A stretch of 14,047 nt of DNA from an uncultured Oscillospiraceae bacterium. Its GTDB lineage: Bacteria; Bacillota; Clostridia; Oscillospirales; Acutalibacteraceae. This document shows positions 1 to 7,009 of this stretch, piece by piece. A model generated the notes under the pieces. That model did no database searches and was not told where the DNA came from. It worked only from the letters and a program-made list of their open reading frames with translations. The DNA is taken from positions 1 through 14,047 of the forward strand of contig UQQZ01000067.1 in the NCBI GenBank assembly GCA_900543305.1, in the 5' to 3' direction. Made by a program: the position numbers and the translations under genes. The stretch's first letter is position 1. The number at the start of each line of letters is the position of its first letter.

Positions 1-342
1 GGCGGACAAAAACGGCGGCCCGCCATTGCCCGGGCCATTATCACCCAGCCCCAATTGATCCTGGCCGACGAGCCCACCGGCGCTCTGGATTCCCGTTCCG
101 CCGGGCAGATTTTGGACATCTTTGACCACATCAACCGAGAGGGTCAAACCATTCTAATGGTCACCCATTCCCTCCAGGCAGCCTGCCGGGCAGGCCGGGT
201 GCTGTTCATCAAGGATGGGCAGGTGTTCCACCAGATCTACCGGAGCGGCCGTTCCGACGAGGAGCTGTACCAGGATATTTCCCGGACCCTGACCGCCTTA
301 ACCACCGGTTCCAGGGAAAGGAGTGTGGCCGTCCATGGGTAA
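1..342 (+). CDS. ABC transporter ATP-binding protein, BceA type (5' truncated by window edge)
   Basis: This is the C-terminal part of an ABC ATPase that would power the permease encoded directly downstream. The frame is open from base 1. The visible region begins inside the ABC signature (GGQKRR, normally preceded by LS). It continues with Walker B (LILADEP, about codons 19-25), the D-loop (GALDS) and the switch histidine (MVTHS). After the switch comes VLFIKDGQVFHQIYR, followed by a helical tail; this ending is typical of BceA-like ATPases that pair with large FtsX-type permeases for peptide-antibiotic sensing and detoxification. Walker A and the Q-loop lie outside the window. The stop codon overlaps the chosen start of the permease by 8 bp, which implies translational coupling. 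The signature segment GGQKRRPAIARA deviates from the common GGQQQRVAIARA. The family call is confident; the transported substrate is unknown. Confidence 0.9.
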   Translation, partial: GGQKRRPAIARAIITQPQLILADEPTGALDSRSAGQILDIFDHINREGQTILMVTHSLQAACRAGRVLFIKDGQVFHQIYRSGRSDEELYQDISRTLTALTTGSRERSVAVHG

Positions 343-2329
343 GCGGGGAATGGGCTTCTACTGGAAGCTGGCCTTTACCAATCTGAAAAGCAACCGGAAA
401 GTGTATTTGCCCTACCTGCTTTCTTCGGTGGGCATCATTCTCATGTTCTATACCATCTGCGCCATCGGACCGGGAATTGATCAGACCGCCATGTATGGAG
501 GTACCTCGGTAGCCAGCATGATGGAATTGGGCAAATTCGTCATTGGATTGTTCGCCGTGCTGTTTCTCTTCTATACCAACAGCTTCAGCATGAAACGGCG
601 AAAAAAAGAATTGGGCCTCTACAATATTCTGGGCATGGAAAAACGCCACATCGCCAAGATCATCTTCCGGGAAACATTGCTGCTGGCCTTTGTGTCCCTG
701 GTTTTGGGCTTGGGACTGGGAATCCTCTTTTCCCGGGTCATGTTCTGGGTGCTGGGGCTGGTGTTGGGCACCTCTCTCCCCATCGCCTTCCTGATTCCCA
801 CTTCCGCTTTGACCGCCACCTTGCTCCTATTCTGCGCCATCTTTTTTCTCACCATGTGCTACAACCTGCTTCAGGTGAAGCTTTCCAAACCCATTGAATT
901 GCTCCACGGAGGAGAAATGGGTGAAAAAGAGCCCCGGGCCCATTGGTTATTGGCGCTGCTGGGCGCAGTACTTCTGGGCGCAGGGTACTACATGGCAGTG
1001 ACCATCACTTCTCCGCTGGAAGCCCTGCTGTTCTTCTTTGTAGCGGTGATCTTGGTGATCCTGGGCACCTATCTGCTGTTTATCACCGGCATCACAGCCC
1101 TGCTGAAACTTCTGAAAAAGAACAAGAATTTTTACTACAAGACAAAACACTTCACCACCATCTCCGGAATGCTTTTTCGAATGAAGCAAAACGCCGCCGG
1201 ACTTGCCTCTATCTGTGTACTGTTCACGGCGTTGCTGGTGACGGTTTCCACCACCTTTTCTCTCTACACCTCCATGGATGAGCTTCTTCGGGCACGATAT
1301 CCCCGGAATGTGCTGGTAACTGCTTGGACAGCAGATGACAGCGCCAAGGACCTGGTCCGCGACACCGTAGCCCAGCAGGCGCAGAAGTTGGGAGTGCAGG
1401 TGGAAAATGTCATCGACCGGGAAAGCTGGAACCTGACCGTGGCCCGAAAGGACAACACCTTCTCGACTGACGGAGCTTACTCCTCCACCTACGCGGTAGT
1501 CCAGGCGTTCACTCTGGAGGAGTTTCAACGCTTTTCCGGACAAAGTCTGGAACTGGCGGAAAACCAGGTGTTGCTCTACGATCCCAGAGGCACCTTCCCC
1601 GAAAGCGACACTCTGGTAATCGATGGAACTCAGTTTTCCATTGTGCCTTCCAACTATTCCTTTCCGGATGCCTCCACCATGGCCCAGGTTTACGAGGAAT
1701 ACTATCTGGTGGTAAAGGACGCTGCCACCATAGAACAGATTTTGGCGCCCAGCGGCAGTTACACGGAACCTTCCTATTCCTATGATTTTGACGTGGCCGG
1801 CAGCAGTGAAACGGACATTGCAGCTCTGAGCAGCGCCATTCAGGAAAACTTGTTTGACACCCAGAAGGTGCAGGTGGAATTCTCCTGCATGATTGAGGAT
1901 TCCTCCACCTCCCGGCAGGACTTTATGAGCCTGTACGGCGGCCTGTTCTTCCTGGGCATGTTCCTGGGCATCCTGTTCCTGTTGGGCACCGCCATGATCA
2001 TCTACTACAAGCAGGTCAGCGAGGGCTATGAGGACGCCAAGCGGTTTTCCATCATGCAGAAGGTGGGCATGAGTCATCGGGAAGTGAAGAAAAGTATTCA
2101 CAGCCAAATTCTGCTGGTGTTTTTCCTGCCTTTGCTCACCGCGGTGATCCACCTGGGATTTGCCTTCCCCATGCTTCAAAAAATCCTGCTGGTCATGGGA
2201 CTGGCCAATTTCCAGCTGATCCTGTTTTCCACTTTGGGCTGTGTGGCCGTATTCGCCTTGGTCTACGCCGCCATCTATCTGGTCACCGCCCGCACCTACT
2301 ATAACATTGTGGAAACCGCCGCCGATTAA
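335..2329 (+). CDS. ABC transporter permease, BceB/FtsX type
   Basis: This is the membrane subunit of a Bce-type transporter, 664 residues from the ATG at 335. That start has GGGAAAGGAG 11 nt upstream; a GTG at 323 overlaps the Shine-Dalgarno sequence itself and is unlikely. About ten membrane segments can be seen, near residues 25-44, 63-83, 110-135, 147-176, 203-222, 229-255, 287-308, 526-548, 590-612 and 620-648. A hydrophilic, probably extracellular domain of about 210 residues lies between segments 7 and 8, the hallmark of BceB-like permeases. Each FtsX half is followed by a coupling-type sequence (LGMEKRHIAKIIFRE and QKVGMSHREVKKSI). Family knowledge: BceAB transporters confer resistance to bacitracin, lantibiotics and similar peptides and signal to a BceS-type kinase. 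A two-component system would be expected nearby but is not in this window. Confidence 0.92.
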   Translation: MGKRGMGFYWKLAFTNLKSNRKVYLPYLLSSVGIILMFYTICAIGPGIDQTAMYGGTSVASMMELGKFVIGLFAVLFLFYTNSFSMKRRKKELGLYNILGMEKRHIAKIIFRETLLLAFVSLVLGLGLGILFSRVMFWVLGLVLGTSLPIAFLIPTSALTATLLLFCAIFFLTMCYNLLQVKLSKPIELLHGGEMGEKEPRAHWLLALLGAVLLGAGYYMAVTITSPLEALLFFFVAVILVILGTYLLFITGITALLKLLKKNKNFYYKTKHFTTISGMLFRMKQNAAGLASICVLFTALLVTVSTTFSLYTSMDELLRARYPRNVLVTAWTADDSAKDLVRDTVAQQAQKLGVQVENVIDRESWNLTVARKDNTFSTDGAYSSTYAVVQAFTLEEFQRFSGQSLELAENQVLLYDPRGTFPESDTLVIDGTQFSIVPSNYSFPDASTMAQVYEEYYLVVKDAATIEQILAPSGSYTEPSYSYDFDVAGSSETDIAALSSAIQENLFDTQKVQVEFSCMIEDSSTSRQDFMSLYGGLFFLGMFLGILFLLGTAMIIYYKQVSEGYEDAKRFSIMQKVGMSHREVKKSIHSQILLVFFLPLLTAVIHLGFAFPMLQKILLVMGLANFQLILFSTLGCVAVFALVYAAIYLVTARTYYNIVETAAD

Positions 2330-2340
2330 AGGCGTAAAAA

Positions 2341-2347
2341 AAGGAGG
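2341..2347 (+). promoter_or_regulatory. Ribosome binding site of the 92-residue membrane protein gene
   Basis: AAGGAGG lies 9 nt before the ATG at 2357. This is a near-perfect Shine-Dalgarno sequence and the main support for treating the unrecognised downstream ORF as a real gene. Confidence 0.85.
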
Positions 2348-2356
2348 GACCCCTAC

Positions 2357-2635
2357 ATGCTTTCCAATATTTTTACTATCATCGGAAATTTAGCCAGAAC
2401 TTCCCTGGACCTCTTCGCCAGCTTGGCCCGGGGCCTCTTGGATCTGTTTTCCGCCCTTGCCTCGGTGATCCTCTGGCCGGTAAAGGCCGTGTTTCGTGTG
2501 ATCTTCGGAGACTATTCTGTGTCCGCCCAGTGGACGCCCCTGTATCTGCTGGCCTGTGGGATCCTCCTTGTGCTGCTGGTCCTGATCGCAGCATGGGTCT
2601 TCTGGAACAACTTCCAGCGCCGCAAAAAAGGGTGA
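2357..2635 (+). CDS. Small membrane protein of unknown function downstream of the Bce-type transporter
   Basis: I do not recognise this 92-residue protein. Residues 12-33 contain two consecutive 11-residue units of the form LARxxLDLFxx, with a weaker third unit beginning at LAS (34-36). This predicts a long amphipathic helix carrying regularly spaced Arg and Asp. Next come a hydrophobic stretch with a Trp-Pro (ILWPVKAVFRVIFG, about 38-51), a short polar turn, and one clear membrane segment at about 62-83. The protein ends in a positively charged tail (QRRKKG), suggesting a cytoplasmic C-terminus. The gene starts 27 bp after the permease stop, has a strong Shine-Dalgarno sequence, and is followed directly by a terminator, so it is the last gene of the transporter operon. 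A role as an accessory or regulatory partner of the transporter is inference from position only. Confidence 0.8.
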   Translation: MLSNIFTIIGNLARTSLDLFASLARGLLDLFSALASVILWPVKAVFRVIFGDYSVSAQWTPLYLLACGILLVLLVLIAAWVFWNNFQRRKKG

Positions 2636-2646
2636 CTGATTTCACG

Positions 2647-2687
2647 CCGCCTGTTGGGAAATTTCCCGGCAGGCGGTTTTTTGTTTT
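2647..2687 (+). terminator. Intrinsic terminator of the Bce-type transporter operon
   Basis: A 7-bp stem, CCGCCTG (2647-2653) with CAGGCGG (2670-2676), encloses the self-complementary GGGAAATTTCCC (2656-2667). A T-rich tract follows at 2677-2687 with one interrupting G. It starts 11 bp after the stop codon of the 92-residue gene. Confidence 0.9.
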
Positions 2688-2689
2688 AC

Positions 2690-2720
2690 AAAAAAAGAGG
2701 AGGGGCCGCAGCCTCTCCTC
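2690..2720 (-). terminator. Intrinsic terminator of leuS
   Basis: On the - strand, a 10-bp stem formed by 2720-2711 and 2706-2697 (one G-T wobble pair, four-base loop at 2707-2710) runs into seven consecutive T (complement of the A-run 2690-2696). It lies about 70 bp beyond the leuS stop. It sits back to back with the + strand terminator, so the two convergent operons are insulated from each other. Confidence 0.88.
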
Positions 2721-2790
2721 CTGGATGATTTCTTTTGTTTTGCCAAGCTCTGAAACCCTCCCGGGTTTTCGGGCCTGTCCAACTGTCTTT

Positions 2791-5208
2791 TTATTTGGCC
2801 ACAATGTTGACCAGCTTGCCGGGAACATAGATTTCTTTGACGATGTTCTTGCCGCTGATTTCCCCAGCCACTTTGGGCTCTGCCTTGGCGGCGGCCAACG
2901 CGTCTTCCTTGGAGATATCGGCGGGGACATTCATGCGGGCCCGGACCTTGCCGCAGACCTGTACCACGATTTCCACCGTCTCATCCTTGCACTTAGCTTC
3001 GTCATAGGCGGGCCACTGCTGCTGGGCCACCAGGCCCTCTCCCAGGGAATTGGCCGCCCACACCTCTTCGGTCACATGGGGGGCAAAGGGATTCATCAGA
3101 ATGGTGAAAATCCGCAGCTCTTCCTTGGTGATACTGCCCTTGTTAGTCACCTCGTTCATCAAGGTCATCAGGGCGGCGATGGCGGTGTTGAACTTCAGCA
3201 CCTCCGTATCTTCGCTGACCTTCTTGATGGTCTTATGGAAAATACTCTCCATATCGGGACGGATGCCCTCTTCCTCACAGAGCATATTCTGCAGGTTCCA
3301 GTACCGCTCCACAAACCGGCGGCAACCCTTGATGCCGGCGTTAGACCAGGGAGCGGCCTTCTCAAAGTCGCCGATGAACATTTCATACAACCGCATGGTA
3401 TCTGCGCCGTACTCGTCCACAATGTCGTCCGGGTTGACCACATTGCCCCGGGACTTGCTCATCTTCTCCCCGTTTTCACCCAGGATCATGCCATGGCTGG
3501 TACGCTTGGCATAGGGTTCGGGAGTGGGCACCAAGCCCTGGTCAAAGAGGAACTTATGCCAGAACCGGCTGTAGAGCAAGTGCAGCGTGGTGTGCTCCAT
3601 GCCGCCGTTGTACCAATCTACGGGGGACCAATACTTCAAAGCTTCCTGGGAGACAAATTCCTTGTCGTTGTGGGGATCCATGTACCGGAGGAAATACCAG
3701 GAAGATCCTGCCCACTGGGGCATGGTGTCCGTCTCCCGACGGGCGGGGCCGCCGCAATGGGGGCAGGTGGTATTCACCCAGTCGGTCATGTGGGCCAAGG
3801 GGGATTCCCCGTTATCGGTAGGCTCGTAGGACTTCACTTCAGGCAGCCGCAAGGGCAGCTCGCTTTCCGGCAGCGGCACCCAGCCGCACTTCTCGCAGTA
3901 CACCATGGGGATGGGTTCGCCCCAATACCGCTGGCGGGAGAACACCCAGTCACGGAGCTTGAAGTTTACCTTGGCGTGGCCGATACCCTTTTCCTCCAGG
4001 TAAGCGGTGATCTTCTTCTTGGCCTCTTCCACGGTCAGGCCATCCAAAATGCCGGAGTTGACCATGATGCCGGTTTCACAATCGGTAAAGGCCTCTTCTT
4101 CCACATTGCCGCCCTTGACCACTTCGATGATGGGCAGGTTAAACTTCTTGGCGAATTCCCAGTCACGGGTATCGTGGGCAGGCACAGCCATGATGGCGCC
4201 AGTGCCGTAGGACACCAACACATAGTCGGAGATAAAGATGGGGATCTCTTTTCCGGTCAAAGGATTGATGGCGGAAACACCCTGGAGCTTGACGCCGGTC
4301 TTATCCTTGGCCACCTCGGTGCGCTCGAAATCGGACTTTCGGGCTGCCTGCTCCTGATAGGCCTTGATCTCGTCCAGATTCTCCAGCTTGTCCGCCCACT
4401 TTTCCAGATAGGGATGCTCCGGAGACACCACCATGTAAGTGGCGCCGTAGAGGGTATCGGGACGAGTGGTGTAAACGGTCAGCTTGTCCCCCGCGGTAGT
4501 GTCAAAATCCACCTCGGCGCCGGTAGAACGGCCGATCCAGTTCTTCTGCTGGGTCTTGACCCGCTCGGGATAATCCACCAGATCCAGGTCATCGATGAGC
4601 CGCTGAGCATAGGCGGTGATTTTCAGCATCCACTGGCTCTTCACTTTATGGACCACTTCGCTGCCGCACCGCTCGCACACGCCGTTGACCACTTCCTCGT
4701 TGGCCAGCACGCACTTACAGGAGGTGCACCAGTTCACGTTCATTTCCTTCTTATAGGCGAGGCCGGCCTTGAACAGCTGCAGGAAAATCCACTGGGTCCA
4801 CTTATAGTATTGGGGATCGGTGGTGGAGATTTCCCGGCTCCAGTCGAAGCTGATGCCCAGAGACTGGATTTGCTTCTTAAACCGGGCAATGTTCTTCTTG
4901 GTCACCTCGGCGGGATGAACATGATTTTTGATGGCGTAGTTTTCGGTGGGCAGACCGAAGGCGTCCCAGCCGATGGGATACAGCACATTGTACCCCTGCA
5001 TTCTCCGCTTTCTGGCCACCACATCCAAAGCGGTATAGGGCCGGGGATGGCCCACATGCAGGCCTTGTCCGGAGGGATAGGGGAACTCGATCAAAGCGTA
5101 ATACTTGGGTTTATCCGAACCGTTCTGGGCATGGAACACGCCGGTTTCTTCCCATTTTTCCTGCCATTTGGGTTCAATGGCCTTATGGTCGTATTTCATC
5201 TTTATCAT
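2791..5208 (-). CDS. leuS: Leucyl-tRNA synthetase
   Basis: Class I aminoacyl-tRNA synthetase that charges tRNA-Leu in the cytoplasm. The N-terminus MKYDHKAIEPKWQ is typical of the family. The HIGH motif appears as HVGH (residues 48-51 counted from the ATG at 5199), and KMSKS is at about 579-583. The editing (CP1) domain contains TTRPDTLYGATYMVVSPEHP and PAHDTRDWEFA, the latter carrying the conserved Asp that blocks misediting of leucine. Cys pairs (CTSC/CERC and CEKC/CPHC) resemble zinc-binding modules. The C-terminal domain is intact (KVRARMNVPADI to KEIYVPGKL). Total length is about 805 residues, normal for bacteria. Possible starts are ATG 5208 and ATG 5199. The first sits 4 nt from AAAGG and 9 nt from AGGGG; the second gives the commoner family N-terminus. 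No T-box leader is visible upstream. Confidence 0.98.
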   Translation of the reverse strand: MIKMKYDHKAIEPKWQEKWEETGVFHAQNGSDKPKYYALIEFPYPSGQGLHVGHPRPYTALDVVARKRRMQGYNVLYPIGWDAFGLPTENYAIKNHVHPAEVTKKNIARFKKQIQSLGISFDWSREISTTDPQYYKWTQWIFLQLFKAGLAYKKEMNVNWCTSCKCVLANEEVVNGVCERCGSEVVHKVKSQWMLKITAYAQRLIDDLDLVDYPERVKTQQKNWIGRSTGAEVDFDTTAGDKLTVYTTRPDTLYGATYMVVSPEHPYLEKWADKLENLDEIKAYQEQAARKSDFERTEVAKDKTGVKLQGVSAINPLTGKEIPIFISDYVLVSYGTGAIMAVPAHDTRDWEFAKKFNLPIIEVVKGGNVEEEAFTDCETGIMVNSGILDGLTVEEAKKKITAYLEEKGIGHAKVNFKLRDWVFSRQRYWGEPIPMVYCEKCGWVPLPESELPLRLPEVKSYEPTDNGESPLAHMTDWVNTTCPHCGGPARRETDTMPQWAGSSWYFLRYMDPHNDKEFVSQEALKYWSPVDWYNGGMEHTTLHLLYSRFWHKFLFDQGLVPTPEPYAKRTSHGMILGENGEKMSKSRGNVVNPDDIVDEYGADTMRLYEMFIGDFEKAAPWSNAGIKGCRRFVERYWNLQNMLCEEEGIRPDMESIFHKTIKKVSEDTEVLKFNTAIAALMTLMNEVTNKGSITKEELRIFTILMNPFAPHVTEEVWAANSLGEGLVAQQQWPAYDEAKCKDETVEIVVQVCGKVRARMNVPADISKEDALAAAKAEPKVAGEISGKNIVKEIYVPGKLVNIVAK

Positions 5209-5212
5209 CAAA

Positions 5213-5222
5213 CCTTTCCCCT
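5213..5222 (-). promoter_or_regulatory. Ribosome binding site of leuS, abutting a hairpin
   Basis: On the - strand this reads AGGGGAAAGG, offering two overlapping Shine-Dalgarno cores for the two candidate leuS starts. Its first two bases also form the end of the 10-bp inverted repeat at 5221-5242, so folding of that hairpin could affect ribosome access. That effect is inference. Confidence 0.6.
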
Positions 5223-5242
5223 ACTTTCTTGAAAGAAAGTAG
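5221..5242. repeat. Near-perfect palindrome immediately upstream of the leuS ribosome binding site
   Basis: CTACTTTCTT (5221-5230) is repeated inverted as AAGAAAGTAG (5233-5242) with a 2-base spacer. It forms the left end of the first 115-bp repeat unit. The corresponding stretch of the second unit (5336-5357) has diverged and is no longer a good palindrome. Confidence 0.85.
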
Positions 5243-5450
5243 GCAAAGAACTTTAACTTCGTTGACCGCGGGCGTTGCCCGCTTCCCCTTGCGAGGACTA
5301 CTCCCTCGCTCCTCGAAGGGGAGGTTTTCTGGGAGCTCACTTTTTGGACGAAAGCAGGCAAAGGACTTTACTGTCGTTGACCGTGGGCGTTGCCCGCTTC
5401 CCCTTGCGAGGACTGCTCCCTCGCTTCTCGAAGGGGAGGTTTTCTGGGGA
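5221..5450. repeat. Two tandem copies of a 115-bp hairpin-rich repeat
   Basis: Positions 5221-5335 and 5336-5450 align without gaps at a period of 115 bp. By hand count there are about 16 differences overall, but only three in the core (5262-5333 versus 5377-5448). Each unit carries two hairpins: a 6-bp stem with a 3-base GTT loop (GCGGGC/GCCCGC, 5268-5282 in copy 1), and a longer one whose outer arms TTCCCCTT and AAGGGGAG continue into CGAGG/CCTCG (about 5282-5324 in copy 1). The stretch TTGCCCGCTT after copy 2 (5452-5461) resembles the unit's internal segment and may be a remnant of a third copy. The array fills the gap between rsfS and leuS. Because 115 is not a multiple of three, the similar peptides encoded by the two copies fall in different frames, so the repeat is not protein-coding. 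I see no transposase or convincing promoter in it. It resembles an intergenic interspersed element of the REP/BIME kind, but that is inference. Confidence 0.85.
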
Positions 5451-5459
5451 TTTGCCCGC

Positions 5460-5804
5460 TTAGGCTTGCCATTCCACTTTTTTGCCGTCTGCCCACAGTC
5501 GGTCCAGGTCGTAGAAATCCCGGCCCTCCTGGGTGAAGATGTGCACTACCACGTTGCCGTAGTCCAGCAGAATCCAGGAATTGGAGCGGTATCCTTCCAT
5601 TCGGGCAGGAGGAAGGCCCTCTCCCTTCAGCTTTTCATCCAGTTCGTCGGCCAAGGCCCGCACATGGGTATTGTTGTTACCAGTGGCGATGACAAAATAA
5701 TCCGCCAAGCTGGAGATATCTTCAATTTCTATCACGTTCAGCCGTTCCCCTTTTTTGCTGTCCAGAAAAACGGCCACTTTTTTTGCAAGTTCCAAAGACG
5801 TCAT
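5460..5804 (-). CDS. rsfS: Ribosome silencing factor RsfS
   Basis: This 114-residue protein is of the YbeB/Iojap/RsfS family. It binds ribosomal protein uL14 on the large subunit and blocks subunit joining when nutrients are scarce. Family landmarks are IEDISSLADYFVIATG near residues 26-41, the helix HVRALADELDEKLK, and the C-terminal block EGYRSNSWILLDYGNVVVHI followed by FYDLDRLWADG. Length is normal. The start codon overlaps the yqeK stop as ATGA, which indicates translational coupling. The TAA stop coincides with the edge of the downstream repeat array. Confidence 0.97.
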   Translation of the reverse strand: MTSLELAKKVAVFLDSKKGERLNVIEIEDISSLADYFVIATGNNNTHVRALADELDEKLKGEGLPPARMEGYRSNSWILLDYGNVVVHIFTQEGRDFYDLDRLWADGKKVEWQA

Positions 5805-6388
5805 GTGTCCTGCTCCTTTTTTTGCTGTAAGGTAAAAATAGCGTCGTTATACGCCTCGATGGACTCTGGCGCCACCGGCAGTCCGCCCTGCATCAGCTCG
5901 TCCACGGTAAAAAGGATTCCCTCCACCATGGTTTCTTCCAGGCTCCGGCGGGCGGTCTGGCGCATTTCCTCCACACCGGGGTAATCTCGGTCCGCGGAGA
6001 TGTAATCCGCCACAAACAGCACCTTGTCCAAAAGGTTCATATCCTTTTTTCCGCTGGTGTGACAGGCAACCGCCTCCAAAAGCTCCGGGTCTTTCACCCC
6101 CAGCACATGCTGGAGATAGGCTGCCCCGGACAGGGCATGCCACAGCTTTTTGTTGAATTGCTGTGTTTTGGTCAGTATTATACCAGAATCCCTCAGTATT
6201 TTCAACTGCTCCTCCGGAGGCGTATCTTTCATAATATCGTGGAGGATTCCCGCCAACCGGGCCTTTTCCACATCCGCCCCGTACCGCTGGGCAAGCTCTG
6301 CTGCTTCCCGGGCCACGCACTGGCAGTGGTAAAACCGTTTGGGGGTCAGGTGACGTTTTACTTCTTCCTCATATTGAGCAAACTCCAT
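5801..6388 (-). CDS. yqeK: YqeK family HD-domain hydrolase (Ap4A hydrolase, symmetrical)
   Basis: This 195-residue HD-superfamily phosphohydrolase is expected to split diadenosine tetraphosphate into two ADP. Metal-ligand positions of the family are visible: H21, the H50-D51 doublet in LAGILHDIMKD, H84 in WHALSG, H110 in VACHTSGK, and D128 in VLFVADYIS. This is the usual YqeK pattern. The start lies 3 nt after the nadD stop, with a GGAAAGGA ribosome binding site inside the end of nadD. It overlaps rsfS by 4 bp. The nadD-yqeK-rsfS order is common in Bacillota and supports the call. In many relatives an LCP-family gene sits between yqeK and rsfS; here there is none. Confidence 0.95.
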   Translation of the reverse strand: MEFAQYEEEVKRHLTPKRFYHCQCVAREAAELAQRYGADVEKARLAGILHDIMKDTPPEEQLKILRDSGIILTKTQQFNKKLWHALSGAAYLQHVLGVKDPELLEAVACHTSGKKDMNLLDKVLFVADYISADRDYPGVEEMRQTARRSLEETMVEGILFTVDELMQGGLPVAPESIEAYNDAIFTLQQKKEQDT

Positions 6389-6391
6389 CAG

Positions 6392-7000
6392 TCAACATCC
6401 TTTCCTGTAAATCCCGTGTTCCTGGATATAGGCTGCCACGTTGTCCGGCACCAGAGGGGTGATGTCCTTGCCTTCCTGGACCCATTCCCGCACCTGGGTG
6501 GAGGAAACGGGCAAATAGGGGATGTCCTCCAAATAGCACCGGGCTCCGTACCGCTCCTGGTACTCCTCTTTTTTCATCTGAAGTTTTCCCATGCCGTGAA
6601 GGCTTCGGGGCGTGGCGCACACCGCGGACAAAGCAAAAATCGTTTCCGGCCGGTACCAATGTTCCACCGTTAGGAACATGTCCTCCCCCATCAGCAGATA
6701 AAACCGGTCTTTGGGAAACAGGTCATGCAGTTCCTCCAGGGTTTCCGCCGTGTAACTTTTCCCCTCTCTGCGCATTTCGATTTCCGAAATTTGCAGGTGG
6801 GAAATTCCCTCCACCGCCAGACGGCACATCTGAAGCCTGTCCTCGCCGCTGGCCAAGTCCGGCGCTTCCTTGTGAGGAGGCACCCGGGTGGGAATCAGCA
6901 GCACACGATCCAGGGAAAGCCGCCGGGTAAACTCTGTGAGCAGGTGAAGGTGGCCCCGGTGGATGGGGTTGAAGGTTCCCCCATAAATGCCTGTTTTCAA
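6392..7000 (-). CDS. nadD: Nicotinate-nucleotide adenylyltransferase
   Basis: Transfers the adenylyl group of ATP to nicotinate mononucleotide, giving deamido-NAD in NAD synthesis. The nucleotidyltransferase motif GGTFNPIHRGH is at residues 7-17 and the second ATP-binding signature SSTQVR at 166-171. Total length is 202 residues, normal for the family. I place the start at the TTG at 7000. It lies 9 nt after AAAGGAG and gives MKTGIYGG, the typical family N-terminus. The upstream in-frame GTG at 7009 directly touches the Shine-Dalgarno sequence and is unlikely. The gene follows yhbY closely and precedes yqeK by 3 nt, so it lies inside the operon. Confidence 0.96.
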   Translation of the reverse strand: MKTGIYGGTFNPIHRGHLHLLTEFTRRLSLDRVLLIPTRVPPHKEAPDLASGEDRLQMCRLAVEGISHLQISEIEMRREGKSYTAETLEELHDLFPKDRFYLLMGEDMFLTVEHWYRPETIFALSAVCATPRSLHGMGKLQMKKEEYQERYGARCYLEDIPYLPVSSTQVREWVQEGKDITPLVPDNVAAYIQEHGIYRKGC

Positions 7001-7009
7001 CGCGCCCAC

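Noticed and set aside
947..2179. A 410-codon open frame on the - strand opposite the permease
   Set aside because: The permease on the + strand has the full BceB topology and operon context; the antisense frame has no recognisable domain.
2753..2768. Short inverted repeat AAACCC/GGGTTT downstream of leuS
   Set aside because: It is only 6 bp with no T-tract, and the stronger terminator lies just beyond it.
2530..5232. A 900-codon open frame on the + strand antisense to leuS
   Set aside because: It lies opposite a leuS with every family motif intact, spans two terminators, and its low-complexity His/Gly/Leu composition is typical of antisense frames in GC-rich DNA.
5212..5459. Possible T-box riboswitch or leuS promoter in the rsfS-leuS gap
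   Set aside because: No T-box consensus or specifier stem is visible, and no -35/-10 pair at proper spacing stands out on the - strand. The gap is explained by the tandem repeat.
5229..5984. A 251-codon open frame on the + strand across the repeats and rsfS/yqeK
   Set aside because: It is built from the two repeat copies in shifted frames plus antisense to conserved genes.
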